Source: Zygnema cylindricum
Taxonomy: Eukaryota > Streptophyta > Zygnematophyceae > Zygnematales > Zygnemataceae
Direction of reading: 5' to 3'
Assembly (NCBI GenBank): GCA_037447655.1
Contig: JBBHKE010002052.1
Location: forward strand, 288,185 to 308,184
DNA: 20,000 bases
Both the position numbers and the translations under genes were made by a program. Shown piece after piece: positions 7,216-17,617 of this stretch (positions within the stretch are counted from its first letter, which is position 1; each line of letters opens with the position of its first letter). The notes below the pieces were generated by a model. That model saw only the letters and a program-made list of their open reading frames with translations, made no database searches and had not been told where the DNA came from.

Positions 7216-9696
7216 TAATGCACCCAACATGCAATATTCAAAAGCAAACATATGACATCAAATTCCAAACACCAAATTTTAAAAATATATATCTTACATC
7301 AATGTTTAAGAGAGACCAATGGATAATGTTAAAAATGAATATGTGATTCTTAGACATTGATCAACATTTTTCACTAGTATGATTGTTATTTAATGTTTGT
7401 ATCATAAAACTAAACTTTAAACTTAACATTCAATATATGACCTACCAAAGACCACAACAGGGAATTACTCTTTACAGGTTCATTGTTGATCCAAGTAACC
7501 ACACGTGCGATCATATTTTTGTTTACTCGTTTGATTGCATGGTTTGTTCGCTTGCAAATTACTATACTGTCCACCTGACTAATAAATTTGCCGAGTTTGG
7601 TAAGTTCAATACGCTAAATGTTATAAGTTTAAATTCATGAAATTAACAAATTTATGAAAGCACTTTCAAAGAGGTTAACAACAGAATTGGGATCCCAAAT
7701 GCAATGTTTTCTGATTATTATAGGAATGATGGTGTTTTAGAATTTTGATTATTACAAATCGAGTTCTTGTCGAGATATTCGAAAGTTAGCATTTCCGTTG
7801 GTCGTTGTTATTTTGTGATCCGAACTAGAGCCATAACACTTCTAGTTTACCAGCGCCAATGGGTCTTTCGCCAATAGGTCTCGTTTGGGCATGACAATAC
7901 GTTTCGTAGATTGAGTGGCCAACCATTATGGCAGGTCACGAGTTTCGAAGGAATCCACCTACCTAGTATCACCTTGGAAATTGAGTGATGAGATATTAAA
8001 CTGACATGAGACTTTTATTAGCTTAATGTCACACAAAGGTGTATGATTGTTCAATATTAGAAAACATAGTTGGAGACTGAGACAAATGAGAGTGTCACCT
8101 GAATGTGAATTTGGACATCCCTACTTAGCGATTTTTGTTTTGTTCAAAATTCCTTTTCGGATTCTCGTTTTTATTGAACAAGCTTGGGATGCGAGACTTT
8201 CTTTTTTCATTTGATAACTTTGGTCCATCATCCGAGGGATCCTCAAACATATAGACTTAGAGCAAGTTATCACAATGTAGAAATTGGAAAGAAGAGAGGT
8301 AAGGTGAGGTAGATCACATCCCCATTGGATGGACGAGATAGTGCCTTCAACTTTGTAGCAAATGACTAGTCAAAGGGTCTCTTAGCAAAAACTAGAGTGA
8401 GGCCCCAAAGAGATTAAAACACAACTCAAACACTTGTAATCCCTATATCTCAATTGAATCTAAAGTTGAGTTGTTCACTACTCTCTAATCCAACTATAAC
8501 CTCAGTATACCGATGTGTTGTTAATTGAAGCCTCCAGTCTATGTGTTATACCTTGTTGCTTTTGAAGACATGTTTTGAAAGCCTCAATGGAGTTCTTGTT
8601 CTACATGCCCATTTATCTCTCTCGTGATTACATCCATAATGACATGGCCAATGGAGTGGTTAAATGTGGTCCAATGTGGAGGTGGCATGTGTGTGTCTGT
8701 TCACTTTAAGTGGGTCCAATTGAATTGCTCGATCACATTCCGTATCCTTCGATTTCCCATCGCAAATTGTCCGGTGTGACCCTTTATGACGAACCAGTAT
8801 GGCATTCCCGATTTCAGCATCGCCCTCAACATATATCGATCATGTGTCACCTCCGCCGATATGTCGTGGTGGTAGATAAGGTATCGTAATGCGCCTCGAA
8901 TTGGACATCTCGGCTGATTTGGCATCACACAAAATCTTACGTTTTCACATCTTGTTGTAGCTTTGACTTGGTGATTGTCATAATGTATGCAATTGTGATG
9001 GAATGTCGATGTGTTTTACAAAGTTCATGCCTTAATTGTTTTTTTCATTGGGTACTAGATTTTGAGGCATAAGAGACTAAGGAACACTGACCAACAGTCT
9101 CACTATCTTGCCTTTGCTAAAAGGAACGCCTTGCAACCACAAAGATAATGTACATTCTTTACGAAACTTGAAGAAATACGAGTCTAGCTTAGGAGTGGTA
9201 ACTCTTCCAAATACCTCCGCCATCGATGGAATAATACATTTGAGTTTTTCGATTTATGTGTAGATTCGAGCAGCCTGATTCACACTTAGACAGCCGCCAA
9301 GTTCCCGTTTCCACGCTCACACTGCAATTACCTGGTCACGTGGACCAATTTAAGGAGTTCCGTGTAGGGTAAGGTCGAGGAGTGTACATGCCTTTGAGAG
9401 TAGGAAAGTGGGAAAACACTAAGAAAATTGAGAAATTTACATTGGTAGTCGTTATTAGTGTAAAAAAATTTATAAACTCTAATATGCTGTTAGAAGGCTC
9501 ATTTGCATTTTTGTGTCGTTAAAAAAATTAGCGTTAGTATTAGTTTGACACTTAACGCCAATTTGTGTGCCGACTCCGTGGCGTCTGGGCATCAATACTA
9601 TTTCAAGTACAAGTGTACTACCTTGACAACATTTGTTGAGATACCTACTTTTGGGGATTGGAAATAGTATGAAACATGTAAATAAGAGTAAATTTT
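7216..9696. other. Long stretch with no supportable gene
   Basis: Moderately AT-rich unique-looking DNA. The longest open frames (85 codons at 7383-7640 plus strand; 75 codons at 8701-8928 minus strand) have no recognised motif, signal peptide or repeat and are at chance length. The stretch near 9530-9575 contains TTAGCGTTAGT and ACTTAACGCCAA in inverted arrangement, a possible short stem. Nothing else was recognised. Confidence 0.45.
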
Positions 9697-9700
9697 ATTA

Positions 9701-9976
9701 TCCCTTCTCTCTTTTCTCCCTTGTCTCTTTTCTCTTCCTCCTCTCTCTTCTCTCTTTCACCTTCCTTCCCCTCTTATCCTTTGTCCTCTCCCTCTCAGTC
9801 TTCTCACACTCCTTTCTCCCCCCTCCCACTCTTGTCCCCCTCCCTCTCCAAACTTTCCATCCTCCTTTTCCTTTCCATCTTATCCCTCTTGCTTCTCTCC
9901 CTCCTTTCTTCTCCATCCTTTCCCTCTTCTCCATCCTCTCCCTTTTCCCCGTCTTCTCCCTCCTCTCCCTTCTCCG
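9701..9976. repeat. Polypyrimidine (CT-rich) tract
   Basis: About 275 bp almost entirely C and T on the plus strand, built of CTCCCT, TTCTC and CTTTCC words without a fixed period. The open frames on both strands come from this composition (Ser/Pro/Leu-rich or Arg/Glu/Gly/Lys-rich) and are not genes. It resembles the larger tracts at 15.1-16.2 and 18.0-18.5 kb, but the conserved modules that accompany those are not seen here. Confidence 0.85.
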
Positions 9977-10129
9977 TACTTCAAGTTGACTGTTATCAGA
10001 AAGTAACTAGTGACTGGTAGATCTTTCTCGATGGACCTACCGATTATCAAGTCGAGGAAAATAGGGTATAAAGGGGTGGAAATGTGGATTAAAATGTGGT
10101 GAGTTTTCGCACCAATTTGGGAGTTCGTC

Positions 10130-11070
10130 ACGATTGTTCCAAATTGGCTTACGTAATAGAAGGCCAAGCGGTAAAAAAAAAATGCTTATTGTATTCGGGG
10201 TCGTTGCTTTTTGATCCAGTGCTGAGAGTTATGCTTAAGAAATGTCGAACACACGATAAAAAAACATTAGAAAAACAGAAGTAAAACTTTTCATAAACAC
10301 TTGACTAAAGTGAAACAAAATTTGTAGTAAATATATGATTGACCTTGTGACGTAAAAGGCATACCATGAATCCTCCAATTTATTTGTCTTCTACGATACT
10401 TATACTTATAAGTTTGCTTGTGCTATCAAGAAGTCATTCATGATTTTTTTTCGCATGTATTTCCTTCATATTCAATGTTGTCATCCAATTTTTGTCTCAA
10501 GGTGGATAACAACAGAATATAGAGTGTTGTATTCTTGCTGTTGCTCCATTTCCACATCCCGCATCGTAACAAAATTTGCTTACATATTGAAAGGACGAAG
10601 GTAAACATTTCTCCATCGTCATTTGGGATGTTTTTGTTTGATCACGATCACTACTCGAAGGCACACATATAAGCACATCAAAATATAATGTAGAGACTAG
10701 CTAAATAAAATCAAAAAGGGTCAAGCCCACGCCATTCAACAAATATCCTTTAATTCAATCGTAATGCAATTAAACTTATAGAAACCAGGGAAAAAAATAC
10801 TTGGAGGTGTCTTTGAAAAACATCATTAAACGGATTATGTCGGAAAATACTATTGCAACTATCGTCACACAAAAAAAAAACCAACACAAACAAACAAGCA
10901 AAACTTTGCAGAGAAAACAAAAGAAAATTGCCAAACAAAGTTACTTGACTAACCTGAAACGTTATAAGCAATCAAAATAACGACAACTTTTTGAATTCAA
11001 AACCATACCTACAACGGGCAAATGAATCCCCCAAATCATTTGTCTCCTCAAATCCTTAAAATTTAAGTAT
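10130..11070. repeat. Ancient degenerate direct duplication
   Basis: Two stretches share ordered words. ACTTGACTAAAGTGAAAC at 10299 matches ACTTGACTAACCTGAAAC at 10943. ATGAATCCTCCAATTTATTTGTCTTCT near 10367 matches ATGAATCCCCCAAATCATTTGTCTCCT near 11022. Earlier in each copy, GGCTTACGTAATAGAAGGCC (about 10147) parallels TGCTTACATATTGAAAGGAC (about 10578). The order is conserved and the spacing roughly so, indicating two copies of a unit several hundred bp long. No coding potential was found in either. Confidence 0.5.
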
Positions 11071-11181
11071 GGTTAAGTTATCTTCGTCTCCATTTGTTGT
11101 GTTGTCCAGCCGGTATTGGTTCCAACAAAAACAACTTTTCTTTCGTGTTCAAATTCTTACTTCCTCAACAAAGAACGCGCA

Positions 11182-11668
11182 CGAGGAGGTCGAGATTTTG
11201 AAGGAGGTAAGGAAGGAGGGGATCGATGGGGAGGAGGGGATCGACGAGGAGGTGGAGATTTTAAAGGAGGTAAGGGGGGAGGGGATCGACGAGGAGGTGG
11301 AGATTTTGAAGGAGGTAAAGGAGGAGGGGATTGACGAGGAGGTGGAGATTTTGAAGGAGGTAAGGGGAGGAGGGTATCGACAACGAGTTGGAGATTTTGA
11401 AGGAGGTAAGGGAGGGGATCGACGAGGAGGTGGAGATTTTGAAGGAGGTAAGGGGGGAGGGGATCGACGAGGAGGTGGAGATTTTGAAGGAGGTAAGGGA
11501 GGAGGGGATCGACGGGGAGGAGGGGATCGAGGAGGAGGTGGAGATTTTAAAGGAGGTTAGGGGGGAGGGGATCGACGAGGAGGTGGAGATTTTGGAGGAG
11601 GTAAGGGGGGAGGGGATCGACGAGGAGGTGGAGATTTTGAAGGAGGTAAGGGAGGAGGGGATCGACGA
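11182..11668. repeat. 45-bp minisatellite, ten units
   Basis: Ten units contain the core GAGGAGGTGGAGATTTTGAA followed by GGAGGTAAGGGGGGAGGGGATCGAC. They begin about 11182, 11243, 11288, 11333, 11379, 11421, 11466, 11529, 11574 and 11619. Most are exactly 45 bp; two carry an extra 18-bp GATCG..GGGGAGGAGG piece, one is 46 bp and one 42 bp. As 45 is 15 codons, frames persist. The plus strand reads EEVEILKEVRGEGID or RGGGDFEGGKGGGDR, and the minus strand reads a SPPPRRSPPPLPPSK-type repeat. Strong GGGGAGGGG purine runs are candidates for G-quadruplex or triplex DNA. Whether any strand is coding is treated separately. Confidence 0.92.
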
Positions 11669-11710
11669 GTATAAGGGAAATGAGAGGAATGAGGAGGCGG
11701 TTGTGGCTTC
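11560..11710 (-). CDS. Possible Ser/Pro-rich exon on the minus strand
   Basis: On the minus strand, after TGGTTTTGTAG (a plausible splice acceptor, AG at about 11712-11711), an open frame reads VKPQPPPHSSHFPY and then PPPRRSPPPLPPSK-type repeats, ending at TAA 11559-11557. That stop comes from one unit having GTTAG instead of GTAAG (TTA to TAA), so it may be the true end or a later mutation. The non-repetitive part already reads as Pro-rich in the same frame before the minisatellite starts, which mildly favours real coding on this strand. Proline-rich repeats are typical of plant wall proteins and could follow the EGF-like exon located upstream on the same strand. No transcript evidence exists, and the plus-strand acidic frame is longer, so confidence is low. 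Confidence 0.25.
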
Positions 11711-11769
11711 ACCACTACAAAACCATTTAGAGAAGAATATTTGATGTCAGTCATATCAAGCAACCGTTT

Positions 11770-12990
11770 TTTTCTCGTTCTACAAAAGCTTCTTAATATT
11801 TTTGACTAAATCAGGTTAAAAATGCGATTGGTTGTCTTCCTACAAAATTTGGAAAAGGAAATTATTGCATGTTTATTAAATATAGCATAATATTTTGGAC
11901 AAACGAACACCGAAAAGTCCAAAGAAATTACAAGACCATAATGTAATAAAAAGTATACAAAGACTAACAAAAACCATAAAATCGGATACAAATTGATTCG
12001 AGGAACATTTTTTCAATAAAGGGTACAAAGTTGCAATACTTGTCGCAACTATCAGGCAATTGACTACGAAATTTGGAGAAAGAACTGACAATCACCAAAA
12101 ATCCCAAATATTCGGCACACAATGAAATTTTTTGAACTGTTTCCTATTCTCTTGATTTTTTCCCAGATGTTTTCAATGCAATAGCAACGATAACTTCAAA
12201 CTTCCAATACCATGTTGGTTGTTGAATGTTTTCCGGCCCTAATACTTGCAACAACGGTGATCAACATCCATTTAGCAACAATATTGCAAATATCGATTCG
12301 CAAAAACATATTCGGCAATACAAATTGATTTTAATAAGTGTAAGTCTTTCCCTTCAATGAATTATCCAAAAGTCGGGTTTAAAACCAGAATTGACATGCC
12401 AAGTTCTATCAAACACAAACCTCAAAAGTGTTTCGTCTATGAATTAGCAAATGAAAGTTTACTTTGCAGGAAAGCTTTCCCGACTGTAAGTGGAGAATAT
12501 TTGACATTCCATCCAGCTGTTTTGATGTTTTTACAAATTTAATGGCGGCTAAAGCGTTTTGGCAATTTATTCCTTTTTCAAGCTATTATGAATTATTTTG
12601 ACAATACAAAAATTCAGACACTAGGACTTTCTATTAGAAGATAAAACTTTTTCTTTTTTGAAAATGAACCCTGAAATGTTTTTTAAAACGTTATTTTTTT
12701 TCTGTCCACAAAGAAGCGGAAGTAAAAAAGTCTATAGGAGGTTTTGTGCACAGCGAAAATTCCCACATATTTGCATTTGCTTTACACAATAAAAAAAGGT
12801 TCCAAACTTTGCACGCATTCTAAAAAAATTGAGGTGAATGTGTTATAAACATAAAAGGCATATTAATTATCCTCAAGTGAGTATACATCGCAGTTTAGAC
12901 AAATAAAAGTGTCTCATTCATTAAAAATAAACTCCTGAATCACAAGAACATGTTGCGCTTTTTAATTCTTGAATACTTCATTGACTAAAA
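11770..12990. other. No supportable gene; possible intron/intergenic DNA
   Basis: AT-rich sequence with only chance-length open frames (about 60-70 codons). If the EGF-like exon and the Pro-rich exon belong to one gene, this stretch would be most of the intron between them. No RNA gene, TIR or tandem repeat was recognised. Confidence 0.4.
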
Positions 12991-13126
12991 ATTAGTGTCA
13001 TGCGTCAAAAAAATAACGTGAATATTCACTCGTAAGAAATGAGCATGAGAATAATAGAAAAAACCAACAATCTGTTGTTATTTCCTTATAGAACACATTT
13101 CTCGTGTATCTTGCCAAAAGAAGACT

Positions 13127-13412
13127 ACATTGGCAAAGGAACTTGTCCGCTTGATTGTTGTAACCGTTATTGCATGCACATGTACGTGAAATTCCGTTCG
13201 TGCTATTGGAGCAAATACCCCTTCCCCCACAAGGCCCTCCTACTTGGGTCGCATTGCAAAACGCTTTACAAACGCTTTTGCTCCGATGATTTTTGGATAA
13301 GCACCCGGATGGAAGGTTGGACCCAAACAAGCAATTGGCACCCAACTCTCCACAGTTTGGGTGTCCCGTGGCTCTTTTAATCGGCCCGGTGAAGTAGTTG
13401 TTTGAATTATCA
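13127..13412 (-). CDS. Cysteine-rich EGF-like exon of a secreted protein
   Basis: The minus-strand frame encodes a compact cysteine-rich segment. Cysteines occur in order at NCGELGANC, SGCLSK, SVCKAFC, GPCGGRGIC, TCAC and LCQC, twelve in about 76 residues. The GPCGGRGIC...TCACNNGY...C part fits the EGF pattern (CxxRGxC...CxCxxGY...C), which forms disulfides and acts extracellularly. A good splice acceptor (ATATTTACAG, AG at 13414-13413) precedes SDNSNNYFTG, and the upstream frame loses meaning, so this looks like an internal exon and not a complete gene. The 3' limit is uncertain: a GT at about 13128 follows the last cysteines, while the open frame runs on to 12998 with unlikely residues. N-glycosylation sites (NSTN, NATQ) fit secretion. 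The protein is not identified, and the other exons were not found with certainty. Confidence 0.6.
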
Positions 13413-13419
13413 CTGTAAA

Positions 13420-14520
13420 TATGGACCACATTTGAAAATGAATAACAACTCGGTAAGCTATGAAAATCCATAACAACACGTCAGAAAAAAAAAATGTGTA
13501 TAAAGGCATGACAACAAATCATAAGAAAGATATGTGTGGTAAAGTTTTCATGTCTCTTACAAGAATTTGAAACTAGGCTCTGTTTGAAAACAAACGTGTT
13601 AACTAAACAAGAATTTGAAACGGGAATTTTTCCTTTAGCTACACATAAAAAACTCTTTTGCCAGGAAAACTAATGAACGAATGATATCATTTTAGTCGAT
13701 ATGCACATAGTTTGTAGTCGACCTTGACATTTTGTGGAAATTCTTGAAAAAGACTCTTATCTGATATTTTTAACTCTTGCACTATAAATGTAACATATGA
13801 TTATTTAAAAGATTTAGTTTCATTTCTGAAACTAAAACGTGAAGGGGTAGAAACATGTTTATAAATATTGGTTACGATGTGGAGATCTTTATTAGAGAAT
13901 CATAATCATTTTCATATACAAAGTGGTGCATTAGTTTTGCAACAAAATATTTGTGTTTTGATCACGCTTTTGAAGCATACTAATCAAACAAAAATGGTAA
14001 AAAAAAATTTAATTCTTAAGCCTATTCAAATAAAAAAAAGAACCCTCAAAAAATTAGATGGAAAACAAGGACAATGGCAAACTGCAATATCTACACAAAA
14101 CAACGCTTTTGTCCATAACCCACTTCTTCCTCCTCGAAACCCATCTCCTCTTCCTAGTGTTGTGTATCAAGAAAAACTTGACGCAATAAACCTGTTACCA
14201 ATAGTTATCGATTATCGAACGGTGAGGGGTCTCGATATATCGCTTCGAGACCAACAAATTCCTATCGGCGATGCGTGGAAAATATCTAGTTCGTTATATA
14301 ACAGTACTTTATAATATACTATATTATATTTTTGCTGTATATAGCGCGACATGTATGTCAACCTGTTCCGCACTCTATAAAACGGAAGAACGTAAGTTCA
14401 ATACAACAGGATCACCGTACAGTTGCGCCAGCTTTCAATCCCCCATGAGACTTTTTTATTATTCTTTTTTTATTGTTTATACTGTTACAAAAAACTTATA
14501 TATATATGTGTGTAAGTAAT
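13420..14520. other. No supportable gene; possible upstream exon/intron region
   Basis: AT-rich. A minus-strand hydrophobic frame at about 13509-13430 (MPLYTFFFSDVLLWIFIAY) could be a signal-peptide exon for the EGF-like gene, but it is in a different frame and no donor is evident. The 148-codon plus-strand frame at 13868-14314 lacks any motif. A perfect inverted heptamer pair, GGTCTCG..CGAGACC, lies at 14227-14251 around ATATATCG. Confidence 0.35.
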
Positions 14521-14622
14521 TTTAGTATCAAATAGTAATAAAAAGATTTAGTAATTTTTTTTCTTGATAATGTTATTTTTTGTAATAATTTTTCTTATTT
14601 CTCATTACATATTTATTAAAAT

Positions 14623-14895
14623 TTTATCATTAGTGCCACGTGTCTTACAATTCTTGAAGAGATGTGAGTTGGCCGATGGACGACGGAATGCTTCCACTAA
14701 ACTGGTTGGTAGATAGATCTCTGTGGCATCGAACATTCACACCCAACCAACACCTAACCCCCCCCAACCCCCCAGACGGTGTCGTAATTAGCCAAGAAAA
14801 CTTTCAAACACCCAATGAAACATCCAGAATAAACCCTTTAATCTATCTCAAAAAAATCACCATAAGAAATTCCTTCCTCCACCCTTTTCTCCATC
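14623..14895 (+). repeat. Composite-repeat module, copy 1 (most diverged)
   Basis: It runs from TTTATCATTAGTGCCACGTG to CACCCTTTT. It shares GATGTGAGTTGGCCGATGGA, GGAATGCTTCCACT, ACTGGTTG, AGATAGA and CTGTGGCATC with the other copies. The middle (ACCCCCCCCAACCCCCC) differs from copies 2-4. The tail AATCACCATAAGAAATTCC parallels AATCACAATTAAAAACTC in the others. Confidence 0.85.
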
Positions 14896-15131
14896 TCTCA
14901 AAAAACCGATTTATTATAATTGCTAGTTACAATAATTTATTATGATTTTTGTTATGGCTTTATTAACAATAACAAATATTAACTATTATTCATTAAAAAT
15001 ATTGTTATTACAATCTAAATTGATTTATTGCATTTTATTAATGAATGTTACTATTTATTGTTATTCTTATTTGATATGATATATAGTAGTTTAATTTATT
15101 ACTTAATATCATCTATTACTATTAATTCTTA

Positions 15132-16190
15132 TCTTTTCCCCTCTCTCCCTCTCTCCCTCTTCCTCTCCCCCTCTCCCTCACTCCCCACCCCCCCTCCCCT
15201 TCCACCCCCCTATCCCCCCCTACCTCCCCCTCTCCCACTCCCCCCTACCCCCCACTCTTCACCCTCCGCCTCCCTCTCCCTCCCTCCCTCTCGCTTCCTC
15301 CCCTTCCCTCCCACTCCCTTTCCCCCTTCTTCCCTCCGTCCGTCCCCTTCTCTCTCTCTCTCTCCCTCTTTTCTCCCTCTTCCTCTCTCCCTCTCCCTTT
15401 CCCTCTCCCTCACCCTCTCCCTCTCCATTCCTCCGCCCCACCTCTCTTCCATTCCCTATCCTCCCTCCCTCTTTATCCCTCTCTTGTCTCCCTCTCCTCC
15501 CATACCTTCCCTCATTTTTTTTTTCTCTCCCCTTTTCCTTTTAAATCCCTCTCTCCCTATCCCTCCCTATCGCTCCCTATCGCTCTCACTCTCTCCCCTT
15601 CTCCCCACCCTTTTCTCCCTTTTTGCACCTCTCTCCTCTCTCTCTCTCCCTCTCCCTCACCCCGCTCTACCACTCCTCCCTTTCGCCCACCCCCTCCCTT
15701 TACGCCTCCCTCTCTCCCTCTCCCTCTCTCCCCCGCTCGCCATTTGTCCCTCTCTCTCTCCCTCTCCCTCTCCCTTTCCTTTGTCTCCTCAGCTCCCTCT
15801 TATTCCCACCCCCTTTTCTGTCTCCCTCTTCCTCACTCCGTATCTCTGATCCTATCTTTCTCCTTCTCCCTCTATCTCCCAGTCTCTCCCCGTATCCCCC
15901 CCTTTCCTTTCCATCTCCCTTCCCTCCCTCTCCTATTTCCCTCCCCTTCCCGTTCCTTTCCCCCTTCCCCCTACCCCCCGCTCACCACCTCCCTCTCCCC
16001 CCCCTCCTCTCCCCTCTCCCTCCTCCTACCTCTCCCTCTCCCTCTCCCTCTCCTCCTACCAATCCCTCTCCCCTCTCCCTCTCTTTTTCTAGCTCTCCCT
16101 CTCTGCCCCTTTCCTCCTTTCCTCCTCTCCCCCTCCATCCCTTTGCCCTTCTCTTTCCCATTGCCATTTTTCCTCAACCTCTCCCTATCT
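15132..16190 (+). repeat. Polypyrimidine tract 1 (~1.06 kb)
   Basis: The plus strand is almost purely C and T, made of CCCTCT, CTCC and CCCCT words. Its right part, from TACGCCTCCC at 15701 onward, aligns with tract 2 word for word (CCCCCGCTCGCC, TTTGTCTCCTCAGCTCCCTCT, GTATCTCT, CTAGCTCT, TCCATCCCTTTGCCCTT). So it is a diverging homologous sequence, not merely a pure microsatellite. The left ~570 bp has no counterpart in tract 2. The long open frames through it are compositional artefacts. Confidence 0.9.
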
Positions 16191-16745
16191 TACATTATAA
16201 TCATCATTAATTATCACTAATATAAATTATTATTTTATATTATCAACAATTATTTATTTTGTATAAGTCTTTACAAATATTTATTATAATTGATAGTGTA
16301 TATTTTTATTAAATATTAATAAATATTTCCATTAATTTTTATTTTTTTTGTAATTAAAAATATTATTAAACACTATTTTTTGTGATTGTCATTCTTAGTT
16401 CCCGTTACATAGTTACTACAAGTTTATCATTAGTGTCACGTGTCTTACAAGCCTATGAGGGATGTGAGTTGACCGATGGAGGATGGAATGCTTCCACTCA
16501 ACTGGTTGTTAGATAGACCCCTGTGGCATCAAACATTCACACCTTAGTAATACTCCCAAAAGTATCCTATTTAGTCGGGCTAGCTTTGAAGCCTACATGA
16601 GAGACACAAAATAAAACCCTCCCCTAAGAAAATCACAATTAAAAACTCTTTCTTGCACCCTTTTTCCCCCTCCCTTCCTCTAACCTCTAGAGCACGCCAT
16701 AGACTTTCATCTCAACCGCTTAGAATGATTTTTGTTGTCATTAAT
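16186..16745 (+). repeat. Composite-repeat AT spacer and module, copy 2
   Basis: The AT-rich lead (TTATAATCATCATTAATTATC, TATTTATTTTGTATAAGT) runs into TGTGATTGTCATTCTTAG at 16381. The conserved CACGTG module follows, with GGGCTAGCTTTGAAGCC, AATAAAACCCTCCCCTAAG, TCTTTCTTGCACCC and GAGCACGCCATAGACTTTCAT. It nearly matches copy 3 along its length. It ends at the 37-bp direct repeat that borders the 835-bp insert. Confidence 0.9.
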
Positions 16746-17617
16746 CATAGATGTTTCATTCGTACTATGCGTACGGTAAAGTATTTTGAAAAAGAATGCA
16801 TATGCGCATTATTCAAAATCTCACTTTTTTTTAAAATGCGTTAACCGACTTTGACTTAATTATAAAATAAAAATATGTAAAATTTCATCAGAAGTACTAC
16901 TACAACTTAGGGTATGTGCCCATGTATTAAAGTAACGGTTTTTTTATTAGCACGAAGGAGAGTACTCCCTATTTTTTCCATTGCCCATCACGCGCATATA
17001 AGTAAAAAAATTGCAGTTAATCAAGTTTAACTCAAAAAAAGTTTACATCAACTTTAATACTGTTTAACTAGCGTTAATTATTATAATGTCGAATATTTAT
17101 AGATAGTGTAATTGAAAAATGTGTCATTCCGTACTAGAACTGCTCATGATTTCGTACAGACGTACAAAATAAGTGTCAGAGAATGGCGTCGAAAGGGATA
17201 ATTGAGTGCGTCGCACGGAAAAGCGTACTCAAATTTGATTCCAAGTCAAAATGACGTACAAAATTAGTGTCAAATAATGGCGTCGTTAGGGGAAATTGAG
17301 TACATCGCACGGAAAAGTTTACTCAAATTTGATTATAAGTCATAAAAGACGAGAGAAAATCGTGAGAACGTGTTCTCACATATTTAGGCATCGAAGCGCG
17401 GCTACCCTAACAGAATGGGAAACTGCATCGATTTCTTAACTCTAACGGCGATTCACGGTGTACTTTAAACCTTTTTTAAAAAAATTCCGTACATTATATC
17501 CGTACACTATCCGTACACGAAAAGTATACGAAATTTACGAAAAGTTCAAAAAACCCTAAAAGTAATGCATAATCGTAAAAATCTCAACCGCTTAGAATGA
17601 TTTTTATTGTTATTAAT
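16709..17617. mobile_element. 835-bp insert flanked by 37-bp direct repeats
   Basis: ATCTCAACCGCTTAGAATGA plus the following 17 bases occurs at 16709-16745 and again at 17581-17617 with only two transition differences. The homologous place in copy 3 (about 19228-19265) is uninterrupted, so 16746-17580 is an insertion. Its content differs from the array: it is richer in CG and GTAC, carries a 94-bp tandem repeat, and shares words with the first 2 kb (CGATTCACGGTGTACT, AATTAGTGTCAAA). No terminal inverted repeats or transposase frame were recognised. A 37-bp flanking repeat is too long for an ordinary target duplication, so a recombination-based or tandem-duplication origin is possible. Confidence 0.6.
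17159..17346. repeat. 94-bp tandem duplication inside the insert
   Basis: Two adjacent copies, 17159-17252 and 17253-17346, share GACGTACAAAAT, AGTGTCA, AATGGCGTCG, AATTGAGT, TCGCACGGAAAAG and ACTCAAATTTGATT at identical positions. Roughly four-fifths of bases match, which points to an old duplication. Confidence 0.85.

Noticed and set aside
7383-7640. 85-codon plus-strand frame
   Set aside because: No family resemblance; it lies in AT-rich DNA where such lengths occur by chance.
8701-8928. 75-codon minus-strand frame (MMPNQPRCPIRG...)
   Set aside because: Composition looks protein-like, but there is no recognised motif, the length is at chance level, and no splice sites or homologous copy in the window support it.
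9633-10020. Open frames of ~100-118 codons with hydrophobic Leu/Ser/Phe runs that mimic membrane segments
   Set aside because: They are produced by the CT-rich tract (CTC, TTC, TCC codons) and not by a membrane protein.
14227-14251. GGTCTCG/CGAGACC inverted pair with ATATATCG, first taken for a second hAT MITE end
   Set aside because: The hAT terminal word TAGTGTTGGGTATCG and an 8-bp duplication are absent. Only a short hairpin is supported.
13868-14314. 148-codon plus-strand frame
   Set aside because: It is Lys/Asn/Gln-rich as expected of AT-rich DNA, has no domain or repeat pattern, and its end drops into clear non-coding sequence.
15028-16220. Long plus-strand open frames (up to 273 codons) rich in Ser, Pro and Leu
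   Set aside because: They lie within the CT-only tract, where stop codons (all need A and G, or two purines) can hardly occur. The peptides are pure low complexity and overlap in two frames. No start context or splice signal supports them.
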